Of a stretch of DNA of 64,000 nucleotides, positions 9,182 to 20,473 are shown piece by piece. Origin of the DNA: Aureobasidium sp. EXF-3400 (lineage: Eukaryota > Ascomycota > Dothideomycetes > Dothideales > Saccotheciaceae); contig SWBL01000075.1 of the NCBI GenBank assembly GCA_024195585.1, positions 62,001 to 126,000 of the forward strand, in the 5' to 3' direction. Positions within the stretch are counted from its first letter, which is position 1; every line of letters begins with the position of its first letter. Under the pieces are notes generated by a model that was not told where the DNA came from, did not search any database, and saw only the letters and a program-made list of their open reading frames with translations. The position numbers and the translations under genes were made by a program.

Positions 9182-11477
9182 ATGTTCAAGTACCTGCGCC
9201 AGGTCATCAATAGGCAAATCACTTCCACAAGGCAAACCAGAGCCTTTTCGTCAACACCCCTCACTTGTCGTGCTGTCGTACAGACTCGCACGCGAAACAT
9301 ACCAACCATGTCGACTGACTACGTTACCCAAAAAGGCCAGCCTTTCGACAGAGCTGCCTTTGAATCTTTGTTGCGCCGCAAGGTCTTCTTGTGGCAGAGT
9401 TTCGAGCCTTATGGCTCCGTCAAGGGTCTTTTCGATTATGGCCCTCCGCTTGAGCAGCTTGAGAGTCAGGTCATCCAGATCTGGCGTGACCACTTCATTC
9501 GCTCTGAGAAGATGATGGCTCTCAAGTGTTCTATGCTTACCCCTTACGAGGTCTTGAAGACTTCTGGTCACGTGTGAGTATTTTCTATCTTAAACATCGG
9601 CAATTACTCAAGATTGTCAAATGTTGTATATACCAGAATTACTGACTTTCATTCAGTGACCGTTTTGCCGATTACATGTGTATGAACTGGATTTATCGAA
9701 AGAAAGCTTTTTCTGTCAAACTGACATTTTACAGGCAAGGATCCCAAGACTGGTGAAATTCTTCGTTCAGACCACTTGATTGGTGATGTGCTCGAGGCTC
9801 GTCTCAAGTCTGACAAGGAAGCTCGTGGTGAGAAGGTCGAGGAGAAGGAAGAGGACCCCAAGAAGAAGAAGAAGCAATCAAAGGCTGCCAAGGGTGCCGT
9901 CAAGCTCGATGATGCTGTTCGCCAGGAGTACGAGCACGTTCTTGCCATGCTCGATGACTACACTGGTGAGGGTATGGGTGAGCTGATCAAGAAGTACGAC
10001 ATCCGCAACCCCTCTTCCGGTAACGAGGTTGAACCTCCTGTTTCGGTCAACCTCATGTTCCAGACTCAGATTGGTGCTTCCTCCAACTCTCCTGCTTTCC
10101 TCAGACCCGAGACTGCTCAGGGTCAATTCCTCTCATTCCAGAAGCTCCTTGAGTACAGCGACGGCCAGCTTCCTTTCGCCTCTGCCTCCATCGGTTACTC
10201 TTTCAGAAACGAGGTACGCGCAATATATTCACCAATGACAGACGTATACTAACATGTCATAGCTTTCTCCTCGCGCTGGTCTTCTCCGTGTCAGAGAATT
10301 CTTGATGGCCGAGATCGAGCACTTTGTTGACCCTGAGGGCGGCAAGGCTCACCCCAAGTTCCACACTGTTGCTGATGTCAAGCTTCCTCTTCTCGACCGC
10401 GACACTCAGACTTCTGGCAGCACTAAGCCCACATTGGTCGCTATTGGTGAGGCTGTCAAGACCAAGCTGGTCGACAACGAGACTCTTGGTTACTTCCTTG
10501 TTCGTATCTACCAATTCATGCAGAAGATTGGTATCGACATGAACAAGCTCCGCTTCCGTCAGCACATGGCCAACGAGATGGCTCACTACGCTTCTGACTG
10601 CTGGGACTGTGAGTTGCTCAACAGCTACGGCTGGACCGAATGTGTTGGCTGTGCCGACCGTTCTGCTTACGATTTGTCTGTTCACGAGAAGGCCACTGGC
10701 ACTGTTCTCCGTGCCCGTGAGCAGCTCAAGAACCCTGAGACTATCGAGGAGTGGGTTCCTGTCATTGACAAGAAGAAGGCCGGTCCCAAGTTCAAGAAGG
10801 ATGCCAAGGCTATCGAGAACGCTCTCGAGGCTCTGTCGCAGGAGATGAAGGAGAAGCTCCAGATCACCATGGAGTCTGAGGGCAAGGCTGAGGTTCCTGT
10901 TGAGGAGATCGCTGCCGGCAAGGTCGAGATTGACACTTCCATTGTCAAGTTCGAGAAGCAAAAGAAGACCATCACTTTCCGCGAGTTTGTGCCCAATGTT
11001 ATCGAGCCATCCTTCGGTATTGGTCGCATCCTTTACTCTCTCATGGAGCACAGCTACTGGACTCGTGAGAACGATGAGGCCCGCTCCGTTCTTTCCTTCT
11101 CGCCTGTCGTCGCTCCCATCAAGGTCCTTGTCTGCCCTCTTCAGAAGGACCCCAAGTTCGCTCCCCTCATTGCCAAGCTCGAGGAGGCTCTTGACAACAA
11201 GTCTATCTCATTCAAGATTGACCAAACTGGTGTCAGTATCGGCAAGCGTTACTCTCGCAACGACGAGCTCGGTATTCCGTTCGGTATTACCATCGACTAC
11301 GAAGCTCTTGACGATGGCAGCCTCACTCTCAGAGATCGTGACTCGACCAAGCAGGTGCGCGCTAGCCAAGCTGACATTATCAAGGCGGTTAGCCGTATGG
11401 TGAAGGGCAAGGAGACATGGGCTGATGTCGTTGCTCGCCTACCAGCCTACGAGGGCCAGAAGGAGGCTGCTGAGTAG
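9182..11477 (+). CDS. GRS1: Glycyl-tRNA synthetase, four exons, two possible start codons
   Basis: This class II aminoacyl-tRNA synthetase charges tRNA-Gly. Exons are 9182-9573, 9657-9679 (only 23 bp), 9735-10213 and 10263-11477, giving 702 aa. All junctions keep frame; the third intron has a TACTAAC branch site. The protein carries the GlyRS N-terminal block (FLWQSFEPYGSVKGLFDYGP), motif 2 (FRNELSPRAGLLRVREF, split by intron 3) and motif 3 (EPSFGIGRILYSLMEH). A Lys/Glu-rich insertion follows KSDKEARGEK. The ATG at 9182 gives a presequence-like start (MFKYLRQVINRQ, then TRQTRAFSSTP). A second ATG at 9308 in a better context (accATGt) starts MSTDYVTQ, where cytosolic GlyRS begins. One gene probably supplies both compartments, as is known for GRS1 in yeast, here through AUG codons. 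Confidence 0.95.
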
Positions 11478-12154
11478 GAAGCATCTCTCGGTCCTGTGCA
11501 TTTTTATAGCTAAAAGTCGTTCGGGCTGTCTGGTGGGGATCTAGATAGGTCAACAAATACATTTCTCTGATTAAAAAAGGCGTAAGTTGTATCTATTTCT
11601 TTCTTGCGTTCCTTCTGTAAATTGCGTCGTCGCTTCCACTGGCCAATGATTTTCTTGGCTCGTGATCAGCCTTTGGGACTCCCGTTACACAAAGCGCATG
11701 AGATGTACCTTCTTTGCCAACACTCTCGCCTTTCGCTATGACCACAATAATATTCGCAGGCATTTGTACTGTATGAACATCAATGCGGCTTCCTTGATTC
11801 ATCAGCACATTTCCTCATTCTGACACGTGGTCCGTGAAATCTGCCCAACACGTCACATTGACGAACAAGCGTTTGTACTATATCAGCTGTGGCCTGATAC
11901 CTTGGCTTCAGTCAACAACCTCTCTCCACACAACATTGATGTAAGTACCTGTTACATCTTTCAATACCTCAATTTATCTTATCGCGTCAGACTAACAGAA
12001 TAACTCTAGCATTTTTGGTGCTACTAAATTTGATGCATGTCAATTCAGGGATCGCATGTCGAGTTCTGGAGTCCTGGGTTTTCGCGATTGATAACAGGCT
12101 TCTGCAAGACTACACGTTCTTGGTCACCGAGAAATAGTGGCCAAACCTATCTAT
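11478..12154. other. Intergenic; possible 5'UTR intron of the next gene
   Basis: The 3' region of GRS1 and upstream region of the hydroxylase. A good intron signal lies at 11941-12009: GTAAGTACC donor, ACTAACA branch site and CTCTAG acceptor. It would be a leader intron. Several short upstream ATGs follow it before the proposed start at 12155. Confidence 0.45.
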
Positions 12155-12886
12155 ATGGCCCAACTCATCCAGACAATATGGACTGACTTCCTGAGATCGT
12201 CCTCACCACACAAGATTGAACTGGTCGGTACATTTGGCATCCAGTTGATCGCCTTCTGGCTTCCATCCCTCTTATTGCTCGGCGTTGACCAGTTCCTGCC
12301 CTCCTTCTCCTTGCGACACAAAATCCAGTCGCGACCAACACCAACTCATGTTCAGATCTGGCATTGCATTGATGTGGTCATTCTCAATCAGTTGTTGATG
12401 GTAGCAGCAAAGATACTCGAGCTCGGGGTCCTTCATCTCGCAGGCCGTCCATCTTTCTACCGCTTCGACCATGCCATACCGGCTACATCTGAAGTTGTGC
12501 GCGACCTCGTCATCTGCGTCCTTGGCTGCGAAATCATCTTCTACTACTCTCATCGTCTCTTGCACGTCAAGTCTTTCTATCAGCGCATACACAACCAACA
12601 CCATCAGTTCAAGGCTCCCATCGCTCTTGCTGCTCAATACGCACATCCACTGGAGTACCTTGTGTCTACCATCTTCCCATTTTGGCTACCTCCACAAATT
12701 CTGGGCTGTCATATCCTTACATGTTTTTTGTTCTGGTTTGCGGCTACTTTGGAGACGGTGATTGCACATAGTGGGTATGACTTCTTCACAGTCCTCGCTA
12801 AGAAACACGACCTGCATCATGAGAAGTCGAGGGTCAACTTTGGCACTTTGGGTTTTTTGGATTGGATACACGGTACTGGCGCATAA
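12155..12886 (+). CDS. Fatty acid hydroxylase / sterol desaturase family membrane protein
   Basis: This is a 243-aa member of the membrane di-iron hydroxylase superfamily (PF04116 type). The three histidine clusters are present in order: HRLLH, HNQHH and HDLHH, the expected HX3H, HX2HH and HX2HH pattern that binds the two irons. Hydrophobic segments flank them: FGIQLIAFWLPSLLLLG, VVILNQLLMVAAKILELGV and HILTCFLFWFAATLETVI. The start is the first ATG (12155); the frame is open 6 codons upstream from a GTG. The protein ends soon after the third cluster (GFLDWIHGTGA), as in this family. The substrate is unknown; relatives act on sterols, alkanes and sphingolipids. It sits at the start of an accessory metabolic region. 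Confidence 0.8.
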   Translation: MAQLIQTIWTDFLRSSSPHKIELVGTFGIQLIAFWLPSLLLLGVDQFLPSFSLRHKIQSRPTPTHVQIWHCIDVVILNQLLMVAAKILELGVLHLAGRPSFYRFDHAIPATSEVVRDLVICVLGCEIIFYYSHRLLHVKSFYQRIHNQHHQFKAPIALAAQYAHPLEYLVSTIFPFWLPPQILGCHILTCFLFWFAATLETVIAHSGYDFFTVLAKKHDLHHEKSRVNFGTLGFLDWIHGTGA

Positions 12887-13073
12887 CGACTCTATAGCTC
12901 AACGGGAATAGGGACCAAGAGGAGAAAAGAAAAGAACTCAGCATTATTGTGTGTACGAAAGAAGCAAAAAGAACTTGGGTGTTCTTGCGAATTTCTCTGC
13001 CCTGGAACAGAGTCACCTGGGCGCCGGTCCCTTCAGTAAAGACCCTGAGTTGTGTTGGGATGTCTCGGACAGG

Positions 13074-13640
13074 TCAAGCGAATGCCAGACGCTGTTCGTG
13101 CTTCTCCTTGGCTTTCCAGAACTTGTTGGCCATCTCGCCCAGTATAACATGGAACTCTAACATCTCATCAAAGCGTGATCCGTAAAACCCAACGACCATC
13201 TTGTCCAAGAACCTGTTCATGCGTTGATACTCCTCACCCGAAGCACACATCTCTTGGTTCACGGCCTTGTAAGCCATCAGTTGGCATCTCATCTCAGTCT
13301 GCATGGCGTTCTTTGCTGCGCTAGAGGCGCTTCCATCAGATAGCGTCACCATCGCCGACACACTGTCGAAGTCATAGTCCCAGAACGTTGCCGGAAGATC
13401 TTGAAACTTCTTAGGCGGGTGATTGACGTAGTATTCCTCCAGCGCTACCCACCATCACGGGTCCCAATAGTCGATGTTGATGTAGATGTTTTTCCGAGGG
13501 CACACCAAAGTTTTCGTGGATGTCCCATAAGCGTGGTTGCAGTCTGCCAGGAAGCTCTTTGATTGCACCCCACTGATGGGTGTAAGTCCGATAAGAAGGT
13601 CGGGCCTCGGAAGTTTGAACAGCACTCCTCGGTGAGCAGA
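13074..13640 (-). pseudogene. Gene relic with in-frame TGA, unknown protein
   Basis: The minus-strand frame running from 13640 to 13074 reads as about 189 codons of ordinary globular protein, interrupted by one TGA at 13455-13457. Upstream of it the sequence reads KTLVCPRKNIYINIDYWDP and downstream WWVALEEYYVNHPPKKFQDL. Both halves have the same protein-like composition, so the stop seems to have arisen inside a former gene (CGA to TGA would do it). Another TGA in the same frame at 13641-13643 closes it upstream and no good start is visible. I do not recognise the family. An intron hiding the stop is possible, but I see no good donor/acceptor pair. Confidence 0.45.
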
Positions 13641-13944
13641 TCAATATCGCGAACACAAGGGTCTCGAGTTGAAAAAGTCTCTCCTGCCTCTCCTATTTCA
13701 AAACATAGCATTGACTGGATAACAAGCGGCACAACGATTCGTCCGTATGTGAGTCGTTATAAACTGATATAGCACGCTAGTCCCAGAAGAGTAATGCTTG
13801 CGAGGCTTCTAGAAGCATGCTTCGTCAACGCTGCAACGTTGGTTACCAAGCAGTAACGTGAGAAATGGTATAAGATGTTCGATGTCGCAGGGAGTGAAGG
13901 TGTACAACACCATCCATTGAACGAGAAACATAGCCACAGACACA
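13641..13944. other. Intergenic, upstream of the oxidoreductase
   Basis: It contains the presumed promoter of the plus-strand oxidoreductase and the unresolved 5' side of the relic. No further gene is visible. Confidence 0.4.
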
Positions 13945-15294
13945 ATGACCGAAGTTGGGCAAGTGGCAGAACGCTTAACTCTGCCTTCAGGGCTGGTCTT
14001 ACAGAACAGGCTGGTTAAGGCGGCCATGGCTGAGAAGCTTGCAAAGAATGGACAAGTCACTGAGCAGCTCGAAATACCATACCAGCACTGGGGACGAGGC
14101 GGATGGGGAGCGATCATGACCGGTAAGTACCTATATGCTATGCTATGCATAGCGCAAACTGACAACAACACTTAGGAAACGTGATGGTCGATGAAAGATA
14201 CATGGGTTCACCACAAGACGCCGCTGTCCACCTCGGAACCACCGCAGAGACTGAGAAGTGGCGAAGAATTGCCAGCGCCATCAAAGCTCAAGGTGCACTC
14301 GCTATCATGCAGATCAACCACCCAGGACGTCAATCTCCAACTGGTGCAGGATCCCGTGGGCTCTTTGATAAGAACGTAGCCCCTAGTGCAGTACCACTCA
14401 ACTTCGGGAAAAGTGTTGTCGTGAAGACACTGGTGAAGCTGCTATTTGGAACCCCTGCCGAGATGTCTACTGCACAGATCCAGACATTGATCAATCAATT
14501 CGTGGATGCTGCCAAGCTTGCTCAGCAGACTGGATTCGATGGTGTTACCATTCATGCAGCACACGGATACCTTCTCAGCGATTTTCTCTCGCCCAAATCA
14601 AACACCAGGATGGATGCTTACGGTGGTACACCGGAGAAAAGAGCAAAGATCATCGTGGACATCATCAGGGCCATTCGAGAGACTTTAGGGGCGAAGTTCA
14701 GCATCAGTGTCAAGATGAACTCGTCCGATCAACAGTACGATGTCGAGTCTGATGCAGTTATGAGACAGGTTGACGTGCTGGTCGCTCAGGATATCGATTT
14801 CCTCGAGATCAGTGGAGGATCGTACGCGAACCCAAGAGTAAGCCATACCTATAGTCCTTGTAAAGATACAGAACTGACAAGAGTAGATGATTGGGGGTGA
14901 TGAGCTACCAGCCAAATCAGAACGGACACAAAGGCGAGAAGCCTTCTTTCTCGATTTCGCACTTGCAGTCCGCAAAAGACACCCTACGCTTTGTCTCATG
15001 CTTACGGGCGGATTCCGCACGCGAGCCGGCATGAACTTCGCACTGGATTCGAAGGGTTGCGATTTGATTGGCATTGGAAGACCAGCTGTTTCAGTCCCGG
15101 ACTTTCCTCGCTCGGTGGTTGGCATTGGTGCCAGTAAGGAGATCAGTGAAGCAGAAGCTGGTTTACAACTTCAAAAAGTCGAGGAGCCTTGGCTCTTAAA
15201 GTATCTGCCGTTCCCCCAATTGCAAAGGACTTTGGTAGGAGGTGCTGAGACAGGTCACTATAGTCAACAAATCGGACAGATGGGCAGGGCATAG
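13945..15294 (+). CDS. NADH:flavin oxidoreductase, old yellow enzyme-like
   Basis: This is an FMN-dependent oxidoreductase with a TIM-barrel fold. Exons are 13945-14122, 14176-14837 and 14887-15294, giving 415 aa. Both introns have GTAAG donors and the frame is kept. Family blocks: NRLVKAAMAE at the N-terminus, TGNVMVDERYMG (split by intron 1), QINHPGRQSP, then IHAAHGYLLSDFLSP with YGG shortly after (substrate and FMN region), LEISGGSY, and the phosphate-binding end LTGGFRTRAGM plus IGIGRPAV. It belongs to the NADH oxidase/2,4-dienoyl-CoA-reductase-like side of the family rather than the classic yeast OYE. The substrate is unknown. There is no targeting signal. Confidence 0.88.
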
Positions 15295-16199
15295 ATCAAT
15301 GTCATCAAGGAGTTTTACATACGAGATCAAGCAAGGGTAGCTTTGACTGGCAGCACGCAGATTATCCCATGCTTTTGCACGACGTCTTAGATCTATCTCG
15401 GCATCATCGAGTCGTTGACGGCTGTACTTTCATGATGTAGCAGCAACACGGTTGTCCGAGAGCAATTGTGTCGGCTCAAAGAAGTGCAGCCCGGCTGGAA
15501 TGAGCTTCACAATGAGCTTCGCGTCACTCGCGAAGCGGGGCGGCGGATGTGCCGAATTTTCTCCTTCCTCCCTTCAAACACGATCAATCTCGCTAGACAC
15601 ATCATGTCCGCCTGCTCAACCCTAACTCTGATTGATGCTGGGTCTGCTGCTGCAAAGCGCTCGATGTTACTGAAGGCGGCCTGAGGCTGTATGCCTGGAC
15701 AAACCGCTCTCTGGGTGAATCGCGCGTTTGACTCGGCAGCCAAGCTTGTCTTTGTTGTCGTCGCGTTTCACTATGACCAATCTTGACTCATATTAACAGC
15801 TCTAGGCTAGTGAGCGAAGCAGGATCTTCAAGCTAGTATGGCGAATGGCTATACCACCGTAGGTCCTTCAGAGGTAAGATTGGTTGACACGCGGCGTCGT
15901 CCAAGTATCGGCGCAGCCTTTTGTCGATCATACCTCGCCATTCTGCACTTGGCTTGTTGTCATCTCTTAACCTCAAACATTCGAGAAACACCCTTGGCTT
16001 GCGAAATCTGGAGTGTTGACGCATGCTTGACTGAAATGAAGTGTAGCACGTTCCAACCATGACTTGACACAGCCCTCCTTGCTCTGGTCTTAAAGCTTTA
16101 GGCATTTCCAGCCACAGTCTCTGATCAGCCTGGTCGCTCCTGCCATACTCAACACACTCCTTTTCTTCTGGGCCAAGCCAATCCATTCGTTTGACCAAA
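15295..16199. other. Intergenic, 905 bp, no gene seen
   Basis: It separates two plus-strand genes. Small frames of 70-180 codons exist on both strands but lack start context, codon bias and recognisable motifs. Confidence 0.5.
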
Positions 16200-17026
16200 A
16201 TGCAATATAAGAACTTGATCGCTCTTTCATCGCTTCTGTCGCTGGCGACAGCTGCCCCCAAAGGCTTTCTCTCCAAACGCATCGACCAAGATGAAATTAC
16301 CTGGGGACCCCTGATAGGTCTTGGGCCTACTGTTGATAATGTCGAAATTGTAGGCGTTGTCGCCACGATCTACCCCGGAAACATGCCCAAGACACAAGCT
16401 GGCGGTCTTTACAATTGGATCGGAATCAACAACGAGACCGAGACGGGAGATTTGGTTCAAGGTATTGTCGGCTCATATACCCACGGCGAAAGCGAATGCA
16501 AGGGTGCGAAAGCAGACTCATTATGGTATGAAGTTCCGAGACCCTAGAGTGGTGCGAAGTACTAAACGAACGTCGTAGGTGCATCTCAGCAGAAGTCTAC
16601 GGATGGGACACTGAATTGAACGATTGGAACCAATATGTTGGCGATGAACGTACGCTGGCCGCAACTCCTGAGGACGGAATCACTTTCAACTACACTCTGA
16701 TCAACCAGAAGATCGGATTGTGGTACCAAACTGCTCGCAATGCCCGCACTGGAGCACTGTACGCCGAATACAACAAGACTTCGCCAACCATGACGATGGT
16801 CAACACTGCCGTCGAGTGCCAGTCGTGCACGCCTCCAATTGATGTTCAGTACTGGAAAGATATCACCATCAAACTATCTGGGGCCGACAAGAACTTTGGC
16901 AGTACGCTCTACCAATCGAACAATGCAACCAACACGAAGCCATACACCAACGATAACGGCAAGATTTGGAGAATACAGAATGTCACCATTCCGGTCGTCC
17001 CTCCGGTCGCCGACGTCGTCGGATAG
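16200..17026 (+). CDS. Secreted eqolisin-like (peptidase G1 fold) protein
   Basis: Exons are 16200-16525 and 16579-17026, giving 257 aa. The intron has a TACTAAAC branch site and its removal restores TGG in LWCISAEVYGWD. The N-terminus MQYKNLIALSSLLSLATAAP is a clear signal peptide, followed by a Lys-Arg site (FLSKR) suited to kexin cleavage. The body has NWIGINNE, LVQGIVGSY, then AEVYGWD, which line up with the order of blocks in fungal glutamic peptidases (VGIDG, LQTG with the catalytic Gln, and YEWYP). I could not find the later AEWIxEDF-type block that carries the catalytic Glu; at the expected place there is PPIDVQYWKDITIKL. The protein may be an inactive or re-purposed member. Several N-X-S/T sites fit secretion. 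Confidence 0.5.
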
Positions 17027-17542
17027 AGCTGTGGTATGCAAGCTAGAATGACATCTTCTATATATAGATTCTACTGTTCCCGGATCCTAGTAGAGTTTAC
17101 TAAATTACCACATAAGATAAAAAGTGTTTTCGAATCTAATCTAGTCTTTCGGTCGACATTCAAGTAATACGAATCGACACCCTCTGGAAGTTTGGCCATC
17201 TGATCTTCTATACGATTGCCAGAAGAAAGTATGCGAGTATCGTGATGGCTTATAATGTGCTTGGGATTGTTTGAGAGGCGACAGAATCGGGCAGGAGTGA
17301 TGGACGACCCCGCAGCGGGACCGACTCACCCGGCGCAAGCTGATAACCAAGCCCTAATCTCTCCTTGGCCTCGCCGACCTTCTTGATCGATATCGTTCGG
17401 CCAGACAAACGAGAGATATGGGTGGACCAGAGCGTCTCATTACTCACCGGAGGAGGACTATCGAAAATTTATAACTTTCGTGTGATAGAAGTTGCTCTCC
17501 GCTCTTGTATATCGAGATACGCTACTGGAAGAAAGTGGCGAG
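17027..17542. promoter_or_regulatory. Upstream region of the DUF3445 gene
   Basis: 516 bp without a gene. HGATAR (fungal GATA factor) motifs occur at 17115-17120, 17341-17346, 17483-17488 and, on the minus strand, 17458-17463. That is more than the 1.5 expected by chance in unbiased sequence, but only a weak signal. Confidence 0.35.
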
Positions 17543-18782
17543 ATGGCGCTCATACTACCAATTTTCGCATTAGTTCTTGTCGTCCTTCTGATCTTTAGAT
17601 TCTGGTCTCGTCCTGAAGAACAACGTGGTGAGACCAAAAGCGATGGTAAGGCATCATGAAGGAGTAGCGCTTTATGCACGACATCGTTGACAAGCTAGCA
17701 GAACCCACTACAATCGATCTCTCAGGTGTTCAACCATACGCGGCTGACTTCGACTGGCGGAGAAGCGTACCAATCGCTTATAGACCGTGGCATAATGGTC
17801 CATACCATGTCACTATGGGTAAGAGAAGCCTCAACTACCACCCAAGCTGGCACGAAATTGATCGAATCTATCAGGCATCAAGCGCACTGCCATCCAAGAC
17901 TGGATCGAAATCGACGACACATATCTGGAGAAAATAGCTTCGAAAAGAGAGCTGTTTGAGAAGCAAAGAGATGTCGTAACACAAGTTTTACCGGGATGTG
18001 AAGAAGCGGCATTCGAAAGTTTGTATCTGCTTGCTGAGTACCTTCCACGCCGGTATCCTACCATGTTCAAGTTGACGGAGAAACGAACCATTGAAAACTT
18101 GGTGACCAAAGAAAGATGGGACTTGACCAGAGATGCTTCAACGTGGAACTGCTATCATCCTCTTGAAGTCATGGCATTGCTTGCACCAGAAGACTTTGTC
18201 ATCATGCAAACGGATCCGGCAACAGGCGTTTCTTCGTTGAAGGCTGGAGCAGTCTGCTTTCCAGGCAAGTGAATCATGTAAACGGATCCAACAACATCTG
18301 ACTTTGAGCCAGCCGGATGGAAAATGCAAGATCGAATTGGACACAGTTTGTGGCAGATCCATGCGGGCAGGGTGCCTCAATACGAAGCCAAACTCGCTAA
18401 ATCGATGGATCGTTTCTTCGTGCGTATGCGGGTTGGCTCTGCGATCACAAGGTTCAACTACGCGATCGACGACTCGGACGAACTCTTTCACCCACACTCA
18501 CATCATAATCTTGAGGCAGATAAGAAGGTACGCCTGGGGGACTTACATCTCCGAGTGGAAAGACAATTCCTTCAACGTCTGCCCAAAACAAGAGCTTTAC
18601 TCTTCTCTATCCGGACATACATCACACCCATTACCGAGGTGACAAAAGACAAAGAAGTTGCGGCCGCTCTGCGGACTAGTGTCGGAAGCTTTACAGAGGA
18701 TGTGGCTGGTTACAAGAACAAGGCACTGTGGAACTCGGTCTTGTGTGAACATCTCGAGCAGGTTTTGGAGGGCGAGCAGTGA
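17543..18782 (+). CDS. DUF3445 haem-dependent oxidative N-demethylase-like protein
   Basis: Exons are 17543-17627, 17702-17818, 17875-18264 and 18313-18782, giving 353 aa. The first exon encodes a membrane anchor (LPIFALVLVVLLIFRFW). The rest matches the PF11927 family: PIAYRPWHNGPYHVTMG, joined by splicing to IKRTAIQDWIEIDDTYLEK, then LLAEYLPRRYPTMF, the FVIMQ block, LKAGAVCFPAGWKMQ, GRVPQYEAKLAKSMDRFF and LRVERQFLQRLP. Bacterial relatives are haem enzymes that remove N-methyl groups from amines. The third intron (18265-18312) starts with GC, not GT (G|GCAAGT...CCAG); using it gives the conserved FPAGW exactly. The first exon is short and its start is less certain. It is one of several oxidative enzymes in this stretch. 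Confidence 0.85.
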
Positions 18783-19301
18783 GTGTCTCATCGTGATACT
18801 CGACTACTCGGACACTACCAACATCGTTTATCAGATTGTCAGAACTCACATGGTGAAAGATATAAGAAAGGAGTTTGGTTAATGCCATTTGAGAGTTCCC
18901 TGGTTGTTGACTATATATATCAAGCATGGCAGGGTGACGATCTCAACAAACATGATCTAATTCAATGGAGCTGAGGGTGTGGAAGGTCGAAGCAACTCGA
19001 GATCCGTTTGGCAGCGAGTGTCCCCCTCACAACATACTTGCAGGAAAGAGTGTGGTGTGATAAAGCTCGGTCGCAGTTATATTGAATGATCAATCTGCAC
19101 GAACTTCACGCGTGACGACGCGTCTTTCGAAAGTGTAGTTCATCTATGTTGCCTATCGCGACAAGGGCTTGCGAAAAGTGCTCAGAAACCACTTGATTTC
19201 TGATAGCTCACTCAGAGCCAGTCTGCGTTCTAATGCATTCAGAATTGGGAGGTTTCTTGATCTAGAACGCCAGCTGTCTGACAATCCTTCTCGTTTCCGT
19301 C
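18783..19301. other. Intergenic, 519 bp
   Basis: It lies between the DUF3445 gene and the broken Asn/Gln-rich gene. Only short, non-protein-like frames are present. Confidence 0.4.
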
Positions 19302-20473
19302 ATGTCCAAAAAGAAAGGCTCGAAGCAGCAACCTGCAGCCAACGGCCACCAGGTGCCTGGACCAAAGAACGAGCCTTCCTCTGGACAGAACAACGCGCTA
19401 CCACAAAGGCCAAAAAACATGCCACCCGCTGGGCCAAAGAACAAAGCTTTGGACCGAGGGACAATCAACCCTTTAGACCACAAAACAATCAACCCTTCAG
19501 GCCACAGAATAATCTACCTTTTAGACCACAAAACAACCAGCCTTTCAGATCGCACAACAACCAAAACTTTGGCCCGAACGGCCATCAAGGCTTTCATCCA
19601 AACAGTCAAGCTTTCAAATAAAGGAACAATCAGTCTTTCGACTCGAAGGTCAATAACAACAACAACTGGCAGAAGCCAGATCCCGCTGCTATCAACAAGC
19701 TTGTCCAAGCACATCAGTCGAAAGCAACACAAGGTCCACAACAAGCTCCTGTGGCCACTTCAAAACTTCAACATGCCGAGGGAGGCGCGATTCAAGATGC
19801 CGCGGCAACAGATTTTCCACAACCAGACTCAGCACTAGCTGAAGCAGAGCAAGCGCAAGAACTTCCTGCAGATGTCCCTTCAACTCTAGCAGAGCAATCC
19901 GTCCCTGCGGCTCCTACCAATCTTCCGGCCTCCGTCGCCCCAGTCGCGGCTTCTAGCGAGAAACTTCAAGAGGGACGGCAGAGTGGCATTAACAATACTT
20001 CTGGCAACCCTTCATCAACTCAACTTCTCTACGCCATGTGGGAAGCCCAGCTGACAGAACTGAAGAACAAATGGCTAGACCAAATGAAAGACGACTTTCA
20101 AAATCTGTTAGGTCCCTTCGAGCCCTTGCAAGACCACACACCCAGTTCAAAGGGTTTGGACATCGATCTCGACTATCAAAAATGGGAATCTGCCTACCGA
20201 AAGGAGAACGGTCAATCGCAGTTAGACTTCTCCACGGATACCATTACCCTAGAAGAGGCCCAGGATGCATTGAGAGAGCTTCAAGCTGAGAAAACAGCAA
20301 AGAAACAGATGCATAATGTTCTGCAGATGTATGCTCGCGCGGAGGCTTCATTCTTGGAAGATACTCGAGCCAGATTCGCGGACTTTGGGTCGCGTACGTT
20401 GGCGCTGCATGATGGGTTTGTGCAGAATGAGGCAGCACTGAAGGAACGCGTGACTAGATTCATGGATGCTTGA
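19302..20473 (+). pseudogene. Asn/Gln-repeat and coiled-coil protein gene with a frameshift and an in-frame TAA
   Basis: The ATG at 19302 opens MSKKKGSKQQPAANGHQV and stays protein-like up to PPAGPKNK near 19440. The protein-like frame then changes to the next one (SFGPRDNQPFRPQNN), as if one base were missing. The new frame runs through five 24-bp units encoding QPFRPQNN-type repeats whose differences are mostly synonymous in that frame. It meets a TAA at 19619-19621 (QAFK-stop-RNNQSFDSKV) and continues in the same frame to 20473. The last part has an acidic/Ala-rich linker and a helical, coiled-coil-like end (LRELQAEKTAKKQMHNVLQM). I see no convincing intron that removes both breaks. It could be a pseudogene, a polymorphic null allele or an assembly error. 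No family is recognised. Confidence 0.5.

Noticed and set aside
10257..11051. 264-codon minus-strand frame opposite GRS1 exon 4
   Set aside because: It is a shadow of a well-supported conserved exon.
12137..12154. GTG as an earlier start of the hydroxylase
   Set aside because: An ATG 18 bp downstream gives the same protein and is the normal fungal start.
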